DNA of 64,000 nucleotides from Streptomyces geranii (GTDB lineage Bacteria; Actinomycetota; Actinomycetes; Streptomycetales; Streptomycetaceae), in NCBI RefSeq assembly GCF_002954775.1, contig NZ_KZ672952.1, positions 124,001 through 188,000 on the forward strand, given 5' to 3'. The position numbers and the translations under genes were made by a program. The notes beneath the pieces are model-generated. The model did no database searches and was not told the DNA's origin. It saw only the letters and a program-made list of their open reading frames with translations. Position 1 is the stretch's first letter. Each line of letters begins with the position of its first letter. Shown piece after piece: positions 53,391-60,700 of the stretch.

Positions 53391-53776
53391 TCACGTTCTC
53401 TGACGGCTCCTCCGCCGCGGTCTCGGCATATGGGTGCCCTCCGTCCCGAGTGCCTGGTGAACCCCGTATGACGGAATTACGGCGCTCATGTCGCCGCGCC
53501 AAGAATGCTCGCCAGCCCATTCTCCCGAGCGGCACGCCTGATTTGTCACAGGCAATTCTGGTAAGCCGACTCGGCACTGTCGAAACGGTATTTTCCGCTG
53601 CCAAAATTGGCTGAGCCGTCCTTTGGCAATTTCTGGGACCACGACGGCGCCCGCGGACATCAGCGTGTGGTGCGGCAGCACACGGACGTCGCGCCGCCGA
53701 GCCCTGGCCACGACCTCGGCGAGGTCCTGACCGACACTCCCGCCCGACCCGACCCGACCCGACCCGAAGGAGCACC
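53391..53776 (+). promoter_or_regulatory. Upstream region of the O-methyltransferase with a CGACC tandem repeat
   Basis: 386 bp without a supportable gene. It includes a relatively AT-rich stretch at 53540-53640 that could hold the plus-strand promoter, and a short tandem repeat of the pentamer CGACC (five copies in a row, about 53743-53766) immediately before the ribosome binding site GAAGGAG. Confidence 0.4.
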
Positions 53777-54442
53777 GTGGCTGACCAGATCGACGTCACC
53801 CCCCGCCTCGCCGAGTACGTCCGCGAGGTGTCCCTGCGCGAGGACGACATCCTGCGCGAACTTCGCGAGGAGACCGCCGGCCTGCCCGCCGGTGTGGCCA
53901 TGCAGGTACTCGCCGAGGAAGGCCAGTTGCTCGGGCTGCTCGCCGGTCTCGTCGGCGCCCGCTCGGTTCTGGAGATCGGTACGTTCACCGGCTACAGCAC
54001 CTTGTGCCTGGCCCGGGCACTGCCCACGGGCGGGCGTGTGGTCACTTGCGACATCACCGACCGGTGGCCGTCGATCGGTGCCGAGTACTGGGCGCGGGCC
54101 GGTGTGGCGGACCGCATCGACCTGCGAGTCGGCGACGCCCGGGAGACGCTGGCGCAGTTGCTGGCGGAGGAGGGCCCGGACGGCTTCGATCTCGTCTTCA
54201 TCGACGCGGACAAGGCCGGCTACCCGTCGTACTACGAGCTGAGTCTCCCGCTGGTGCGGCCGGGCGGACTGATCGTCGTGGACAACACGCTCTTCTTCGG
54301 CCGGGTGGCCGACCCGGCGGCCCAGGACCCCGACACCCAGGCGATCCGGGAGCTCAACGCCTGGCTGCACACCGACGAGCGGGTGGACATCAGCATGCTC
54401 GCCGCGGCCGACGGCATCACGCTGCTGCGCCGCAGGCCCTGA
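53777..54442 (+). CDS. SAM-dependent O-methyltransferase, methoxymalonyl-ACP type (FkbG-like)
   Basis: 221 residues, catechol/caffeoyl-CoA O-methyltransferase fold: SAM motif [20 protein letters not shown] (residue about 65), metal-binding region [14 protein letters not shown] (about residue 140) and [13 protein letters not shown]. This is the family of FkbG/AsmF-type enzymes that methylate hydroxymalonyl-ACP, and the other methoxymalonyl genes lie at 62.6-64 kb. GTG start at 53777 with GAAGGAG in front. It sits alone between the inverted repeat arms, about 8 kb from its likely pathway partners. A tailoring catechol methyltransferase is the alternative. Confidence 0.85.
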   Translation: MADQIDVTPRLAEYVREVSLREDDILRELREETAGLPAGVAMQVLAEEGQLLGLLAGLVGARSVLEIGTFTGYSTLCLARALPTGGRVVTCDITDRWPSIGAEYWARAGVADRIDLRVGDARETLAQLLAEEGPDGFDLVFIDADKAGYPSYYELSLPLVRPGGLIVVDNTLFFGRVADPAAQDPDTQAIRELNAWLHTDERVDISMLAAADGITLLRRRP

Positions 54443-54533
54443 TACCGGCAGCCGACGCGCCGCGGCAAAGTGCATGCCGGTCAGGACACCCGGTCGGCGA
54501 CCGCCAGGAGCCGCCGACGGCTCGCGGCCGGAC

Positions 54534-54571
54534 GCGGTGATCGGTGATCGGTGATCGGTGATCGGTGATCA
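54534..54571. repeat. Tandem heptamer repeat (TCGGTGA)
   Basis: At least four perfect head-to-tail copies of TCGGTGA (54541-54568), flanked by partial copies, just downstream of the O-methyltransferase and at the C-terminal edge of the AfsR-like pseudogene. No function evident; replication slippage is the likely origin. Confidence 0.85.
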
Positions 54572-54574
54572 TGC

Positions 54575-55400
54575 CAAGGCAGCGCAGAACGGTGCGCCAG
54601 TCGGTGCTGTCGGGGCCGCGGCCGGCCGGGTCGTCGTGCGCGCGGCCCCGGGCCGCGCGCACGGCCAAGCCGCCGAAGCGCAGTTCGTCGAGGACTCGCT
54701 GGGGACTCGCCGGAGATCCGCCGGCCGACGTGCGACAGCGTCGAGCCGGTGGTTCGGCCTGTGCGTCAACCGCGATTCCACGACGCGCAGCGCCAGCAGC
54801 AGCCGGGCGCACGCAGGCACGCGCGGCCTCGGGCTCCGCATCGGTGCGATCACGGCCGATGACACGCGCGAGCAGCTCAGGGCACGCCACGGCGTCGAGT
54901 GTGCCGAGCCGGGTCGTGCGCGACCGTTCCAGGCCGACGAACTGGTATCGGCTGCTGACCAGGACCGACTCCCACCGCTGCCGGGCATCAGCGGGGCGAC
55001 CCGCGACCCGCATGTGACGTCGTCGAGGACGACAAGCACGCGACGCTGGGCGTTGACGGAGCGGTACTTGGCGAACCGATCCGCGTGCTGCCGCTCGGGA
55101 TGGCATGCTCCAGTACATCGAGCCCGGCGAGGAACCGGTCGGCGGCCTCGGCGAGTTGGGTGTGCCCGATGCCGTCGTAGAGCTGACCGTCCGGGAAGTC
55201 GGGGCGCGGCATGGGCGACGCGCGGCAGCAGGCTCGTCATGCTGGCTCCTGGCCCACCGGTGATGACGGCGGCGGGTGCGGTGCGGGATGCGCTCCGGCC
55301 GCGCGGGGCGAGGCCGACGGCACCAGGAGCTCCCGGGTTTCCGCGTCGCGGGCCGCAAAGTCGTGCACCGTGGGCGGCGACTGCGCCGGCAGCGGCACCT
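54575..55400 (-). pseudogene. Decayed AfsR/SARP-type NB-ARC regulator
   Basis: Blocks in several frames, read from 55400 downward, follow an AfsR-like NB-ARC region: VHDFAARDAETRELLVPSAS, TGGPGASMTSLLPRVAHAAP (P-loop, but the GK(T/S) is lost), FPDGQLYDGIGHTQLAEAAD, FLAGLDVLEHAIPSG, AKYRSVNAQRRVLVVLDDVT, VAPLMPGSGG, SSRYQFVGLERSR, ELLARVIGRD and LLLALRVVESRLTHRP. Frameshifts lie between blocks, and neither the N-terminal DNA-binding and BTAD domains nor the TPR part are seen. A former pathway activator that has decayed. Confidence 0.75.
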
Positions 55401-55714
55401 GCGTCTCCTCCCGGGACGGGCAGGCGTCCGCGCTGCCGGTCCGTGATGTGCGTGTGCCGTCGGGTCTACGTCACGCGCAGTGTGCGTGTACCGGGCGGTA
55501 TGTCGTCCCGCCGCTGCCGGCTTCGGTGATGGCCTGGCCGGTCCCCGCACTGCGGACGGCTGGCGAACTGTCACGTCCCGGGTTTCCCGTGCTTTCCGGC
55601 TCGATCTGTTCGGCGCCGGGGCACACTGCCCGAACAACGTCCCGACAACCGTGCCGCACCTTCAACGGATCGGGTCGGACGTGGACTTGTCCCGTTGCTG
55701 GCTGTCGTCGCCCG
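55401..55714. other. Interval without a recognisable gene
   Basis: About 310 bp between the regulator relic and the MFS stop. Short frames only, none with family features; it could be the eroded N-terminal part of the AfsR-like gene, but no BTAD or winged-helix motif can be read. Confidence 0.4.
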
Positions 55715-56992
55715 TCACGCCGGAACGTCGAACGCGATGTCGCGCCGCGTGTCGGACGCCCGCCCCGGATGGTCGGTCAGGTCACGCAGGCCTCTGACGG
55801 GCGAGAAGGCCAGGATGAGCGTGGCCGCCACGACGGCGACGCCCGAGGTCAGCAGGGCGACCTCGCTGCCGTAGAAGCCGGCGAGTGCGCCGAAGGCCAG
55901 GCCTCCCACCGTCACAGCGCCCCAGGTGACGAACCGGACCGTCGCCATCACCCGGGACAGCAGCTCGGGTGGGCTGGCGACCTGGCGGTAGGTGCGGGTG
56001 ACGATGCTCAGCAGAACCAGACCCCCGTTGAAGAGCGCGCTGCCGACGGCGAAAGACAGGTAACCCGTTACGCCGCTGCCCAGTGGCAACAGGACGGCGC
56101 CGACGATGCACAGGGCGCCGGAAACCAGCAGCACCCGCGCCGAACCGAACCGGCCGGTGAGCCGCGGCGTCATCGCCGCGCCGACCAGCGAGCCGACGCC
56201 CTCGACGGCGAGCAGGACGCCCACCAGTCCCAGCGGAGCGTGCAGGGTACGCACCAGGTGCAGCGGAACGAGCGCGATCTGGGCGCCGCAGGCCACGCAG
56301 AGTGCCGTCGCCGACCATGTGCACGGCGCCATGACCGGGTGCCGGGACACAAAGCGCCAGCCCTCGCGGATCATGGCACGGACCGGCGGCCGGCTTTCTG
56401 GCTTGCCGGTGGCGACGGCGGGGAGAGATCGCACCAGCAGGGCCGATCCCAGATAGCTGAAGGCGTCGACCAGAAGCGTCGGCACCGCACCGAGAAGCTG
56501 GACGGCCACGCCACCCATCGGCGGGCCGCTGACCTGTGTGACGGCCAAGGTGGCGGAGTGGATGCTGTTGCGCGACTCCAACTGGTCGCGCTCGACCACG
56601 TTCGGCAGGAAGGTCTCGCTCGCGACGTCGAAGAGCACCGTGCCGAAGCTGATCACCAGGGCGACGACAACCAGATGAACGAGGGTCAGACGACCCCACC
56701 ACCAGGTGAGTGGAACAGAGATCAGAGCGACGGCACGGACCAGGTCGGTGATCACCTGAATCTCGCGCAGCGGCAGGCGCTGCACGATGACACCGGCAGG
56801 CAGCCCGATCACGAGCCAGGCGACGCTGCCGGCGGCCGAGATCACTCCCATCTCGAACGCGTTGGCATTGAGCGCGATCAGCGCGGTCAGCGGAAGCGCG
56901 ATCGCGGTGACGGCGGAGCCGGTCGCGCTCACCGCGCTGGCAGCCCACCATCTCCAGAAAACTCCGGCGCTGTGTCCCTGTCCCTGAGTCAT
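55715..56992 (-). CDS. MFS transporter, probable drug/metabolite exporter
   Basis: 425 residues with about 12 predicted membrane helices in two halves and a central loop (residues about 195-220, rich in Arg and Pro). Starts FWRWWAASAVSATGSAVTAI; the cytoplasmic loop RLPLREIQVITDLVRA after helix 2-3 and FGSARVLLVSGAL in the second half fit the MFS multidrug (MFS_3-like) family. Likely exports the product of this locus or gives self-resistance. ATG 56992 is preferred; an upstream TTG at 57001 would lie inside the inverted repeat. The palindrome at 57028-57071 is 36 bp upstream, so its promoter lies in arm 2. Confidence 0.9.
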   Translation of the reverse strand: MTQGQGHSAGVFWRWWAASAVSATGSAVTAIALPLTALIALNANAFEMGVISAAGSVAWLVIGLPAGVIVQRLPLREIQVITDLVRAVALISVPLTWWWGRLTLVHLVVVALVISFGTVLFDVASETFLPNVVERDQLESRNSIHSATLAVTQVSGPPMGGVAVQLLGAVPTLLVDAFSYLGSALLVRSLPAVATGKPESRPPVRAMIREGWRFVSRHPVMAPCTWSATALCVACGAQIALVPLHLVRTLHAPLGLVGVLLAVEGVGSLVGAAMTPRLTGRFGSARVLLVSGALCIVGAVLLPLGSGVTGYLSFAVGSALFNGGLVLLSIVTRTYRQVASPPELLSRVMATVRFVTWGAVTVGGLAFGALAGFYGSEVALLTSGVAVVAATLILAFSPVRGLRDLTDHPGRASDTRRDIAFDVPA

Positions 56993-56998
56993 GACTGG

Positions 56999-57252
56999 CA
57001 ACAGTGAGTGCCGGACCCGCCCGTCGACAACCCCTCATTTCTAGGGGTCCCGCAATCTCATTGAGGGGTTGTCGCGTGGGTGTGGTTCACAAACAATCCT
57101 CGGTGTGATCAGTGCGAGGCGGTGAATGGATCCTGTCGCCGACGATCGCATCCGCGGCTCGACGCCGACGTACGTCTTGGGACGTCTGCGCCCTCCTGCC
57201 CGCCTGGAACATCGAGGAACCCGTCGAGGTGACACCCCATGGACAACATGGA
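56999..57252. repeat. Inverted repeat, arm 2 (leader of a lost PKS start, facing PKS4)
   Basis: Reverse complement of 53137-53390 with a few substitutions, carrying the same palindrome, GTTCACAAA motif and GAGGTGACACCCC-ATG leader, here on the plus strand. After the ATG the sequence has a 9-base duplication (ATGGACAAC twice) and then continues to resemble the PKS3 N-terminus for about another 15 bases. It drives transcription rightwards toward PKS4 and contains the likely promoter of the MFS gene leftwards. Confidence 0.92.
57028..57071. promoter_or_regulatory. Palindrome CAACCCCTCA-N24-TGAGGGGTTG (copy in arm 2)
   Basis: Same 10-bp inverted repeat as at 53318-53361, in the divergent region between the MFS gene and the PKS4 leader. 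It would be positioned to control both. Confidence 0.55.
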
Positions 57253-57357
57253 CAACGAAGACACGTTGCGGCGCACCGCTGGGACTCGGCCGCGGTGGCG
57301 GGCATCGCCGCCCGCCACGGCTGCGCTGGATCCGCGAACGCGTTCCCGAACGCGTTA
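57238..57357 (+). pseudogene. Vestigial PKS N-terminus before PKS4
   Basis: The duplicated leader opens a 39-codon frame, MDNMDNEDTLRRTAG and so on, that resembles the PKS3 start ([13 protein letters not shown]) for a few residues and then runs in an unrelated Arg/Pro-rich frame to a stop at 57355-57357. This is the remnant of a KS-containing PKS N-terminus that has been lost. It could still be translated as a short leader peptide upstream of PKS4. Confidence 0.65.
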
Positions 57358-57713
57358 GCCGCGGGCGGGCCCAGGGCCTGCCCGGCCGGTCGCTCGCGTG
57401 AGGGCTGCGCGAACGGCGCAGCGAGAGGACTGGGTGCCTCGCCGACCCGGCCCGGCACCGGCTGACCCGAGGCGGGCCGGCGGCGTTCTCCGCCAAGAAG
57501 TCGGCACTACCGGCGGCCGGCCACGGTATCCCCGCAGCGCCTGCGGGCCGCGGGCCTGCTCAGTGCGCTGCTCCGGCTGTACGAGCCGGAGCCCGCAAGC
57601 CGTTCCCGTCGCCACGGCCGCGACGGCGTCCAGCACCGTGAACGTGAACGACCTGGTCCACATGGCACTTGGTGACGGCCGTGACCGACCAGTCCGACGA
57701 GGAGAGGACCGCC
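57358..57713. other. Gap between the vestigial PKS start and PKS4
   Basis: 356 bp with no readable domain; its frames are Arg/Gly/Pro-rich and no KS motif is found in any frame. It ends with the strong PKS4 ribosome binding site GAGGAGAGG at 57699-57707. Confidence 0.5.
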
Positions 57714-60700
57714 ATGGCGGCAGATCAGGTTGTCGAGGCACTACGCGCCGCACTTCCGGACAACCAGCGGTTGCGGCAGGAGACCGGAGTGCGCACCGAC
57801 GGCCCGGTCGCGTGGGTGCTGTCCGCGCACACCCGTGCCGCGCTGCGCGAGCGGGCCGCCCGGCTGCACACCCACGTGAACGCCGATCCCGGCCTGCACC
57901 CGGCCGACATCGGGCTGTCCCTGGTACAGGGCAGCTCCCGCTTCGCCGAGCGGGCCGTCGTCGTCGGCGCCGACCGCGACGAGCTGCTCGCCACGCTCGC
58001 CGCCGTGTCCCGCGACGAGGTCATGCCTCCCGACAGCGCGGGCACCGCGGTCGTGCTCGGCACCGCCCCGGCGAAGCCCGGCAAGGCCGTGTTCGTCTTC
58101 CCCGGCCTGGGCGCCGAATGGCCCGGCATGGCCCGTGAACTACTGGACAGCTCACCGGCGTTCGCCGCGCGGATGGCCGACTGTGAGCGTGTCCTCACCG
58201 CGCACCTCGACTGGTCCCCGGTCGCCGTGGTGCGGCAGGACCCCGGAGCGCCCTCGATCGAGGACGTGCGGGTCCTGCAGCCAGTTCTCTTCTCCGTGCT
58301 GGTGTCACTGGCCGCGGTGTGGCAGGCCCACGGGATCGAGCCGGCCGCCGTCGTCGGGCACAGCCAGGGCGAGGTCGCCGCCGCCTGTGTCGCCGGGATC
58401 CTGTCGCTGGAGGACGCCGCCACGATCGCCGTATGCCGCAGTCGCGCCCTCGCCACTCTGGCCGGGAACGGCGGCATGGCCACCGTGATGCTCGCCGCCG
58501 ACGAGGCCGAGGAGATGATCGCCCCATACGACGGCCGGCTCTCCGTCGCCGCCGTCAACGGGCCTCGTACCGTGGTCCTCGCCGGTCAGGCCCCGGCGCT
58601 CGACGACTTTCTCGCCGAGTCGGGCGTGATGGCGTTCCGGACCTCGGTCGACTACGCCCCGCACAGCGCCGACATCGACGCGGTCCGCGAGTCCCTGCTG
58701 GCTGGGCTCGCCGGTGTGCGGCCCCGCCAGGGCACCGTCCCGATGGTGTCCACCGTGAACGGCGCATGGGTGGAGCCGGCCGCGCTCGACGCCGGGTACT
58801 GGTTCCGCAACCTGCGGCAGACCGTGCTGTTCCACGACGCCACGCGGCTGCTGTTCGACGCCGGCCACCGCACGTTCGTCGAGGTCAGCCCACACCCCAC
58901 GCTCACCTTCAACATGCAGGACGCGGCGGCCGACGCCGGTTTCGCCGACCTCGCGCTCATCGAGACGCTGCGCCGCGACGACGGTGGCGGCGTCCGCTTG
59001 CTCGCCTCGCTCGGGCAGGCGTACGTGGCCGGGCTGAGCGTCGACTGGCGCCCGGCGTACGAGGGCACCGGCGCCCGCAGTGTCGACCTGCCCACGTACG
59101 CGGCCCGGGCCGGGGGCGACCCCGCGTCCATGGGCCAGAGTGACCCCGGCCACCCGCTGCTGAGCGCCGCCGTCGAGCTGCCGGGCACCGGCGGCACCGT
59201 GTTCACCGGTCGGCTGTCGGTCGCCGGACAGCCGTGGCTCGCCGACCACACGATCCATGGCGCCGTCCTGTTGCCCGGTGTTGCGTTCGTCGAGATGGCC
59301 GCGCACGCCGGCGGGCAGCTCGGCTGCGCCCTCGTCGAAGAGCTGACCCTCGCCGCCCCGTTGCCGCTGCCCGGCGGTGACGACGGCGTGCAGCTGCGCC
59401 TGACCGTGGGCGTCCCGGACCACACGGGACGTCGTACCGTCGAGATCCATTCCCGGGCCGAGCAGGGCGGCCCCCACGCCGAGTGGACCGGTCACGGCCT
59501 CGGCGTGCTGGCTCCGTCCGCGGCGCAGCCGCCCGTCCCGGAAGCCACCGCGTGGCCGCCGGACGACGCGCGCCAGATGCGCGTCGGCGAGCTGTACCGC
59601 CTGCTGCGGGAGCGCGGGGTGGAGTACGGCCCTGTGTTCCGCGGTCTGCGCACGGCCTGGTCGCGCGGCGACGAGATCTTCGCCGAGGCGGTGCTGCCGG
59701 AGACAGGCGAAGACGGTTTTGCGGTGCATCCGGCGCTGATCGACGCGTTCGTGCAGACCGTCATGCTGCGGGACGTCGGCGAATGGGGTGACACCGGGCA
59801 GCGGGCCGGCGCGACCGGGTTGCCGCTGCCGTATGCCTGGGAGCGGGTGCGCCTGTGGACCGGCGCCCGGGCCGGCCAGGTACTGCGCGTCGTGCTGCGC
59901 CCGACCGGCCCGGACGCCGTCTCGCTGCGTGTCACCGACGGGGACGGCCGCGCCGTGCTCACCGTCGGCACGCTCACCATGCGCACCGCGTCGTTCGACT
60001 CGCTGCGCCCCGCCACCGACTCGCTGTACCGGATCGAATGGGACACGCTCGACGGCGCCGCGGGGATCCCCGGGTACGGGTTGTGGGACCGGCTCGGCCC
60101 GGACGACCCTCGTCTGATCCCGGCCGATACCCCGGAAGCCGCCGGTGAGGTCGCCGGCCTGGACGCGGTGCTGCTGGCCTGCCCGCCGGCCGCCGACACC
60201 ACCGCCGCGTCGGTGCACGCGAGCACCACCGCCGTCCTGCGACACCTGCGGGCATGGCTGGAGCGCCCGGCCGACTCCACGCCGCCGCTCGTCGTGCTCA
60301 CCCGCGGCGCGACGGGCCTCGGCGACGAGCCCCTCGACGTGGCCGGTGCGGCCGTGCACGGCCTGGTCCGCTCCGTGCAGCGGGAGTATCCGGGCCGCAT
60401 CGTGCTGGTCGACTCCGACGACCCGGCCGCCACCGCGGATCTGCTGCCCACCCTGCTCGCCGACGACGAACCCGAGGCGGCGCTGCGGGCGGGCCGGATC
60501 CTCGTGCCCCGGCTGCGCCAGGCACCGCCCCCCACCGACGGCGACCGCGACCCCGCGTTCGACGGCAGCGGCACCGTGCTGATCACCGGCGGCGTGCTCG
60601 GCGGCGTCATCGCCCAGCACCTGGTGCACGAGCACGGCGTCCGTCACCTGCTGCTGCTCAGCCGCCGAGGACCGGCCGCGCCCGGGGTCGGCGAGCTGAT

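Noticed and set aside
55211..57007. 598-codon plus-strand frame opposite the MFS gene, repetitive in Gln, Asp and Gly
   Set aside because: Antisense shadow; the minus strand encodes a coherent 12-helix transporter.
57669..57713. TTG start of PKS4 at 57669
   Set aside because: No good ribosome binding site; ATG 57714 has GAGGAGAGG at ideal spacing and begins at the docking helix.
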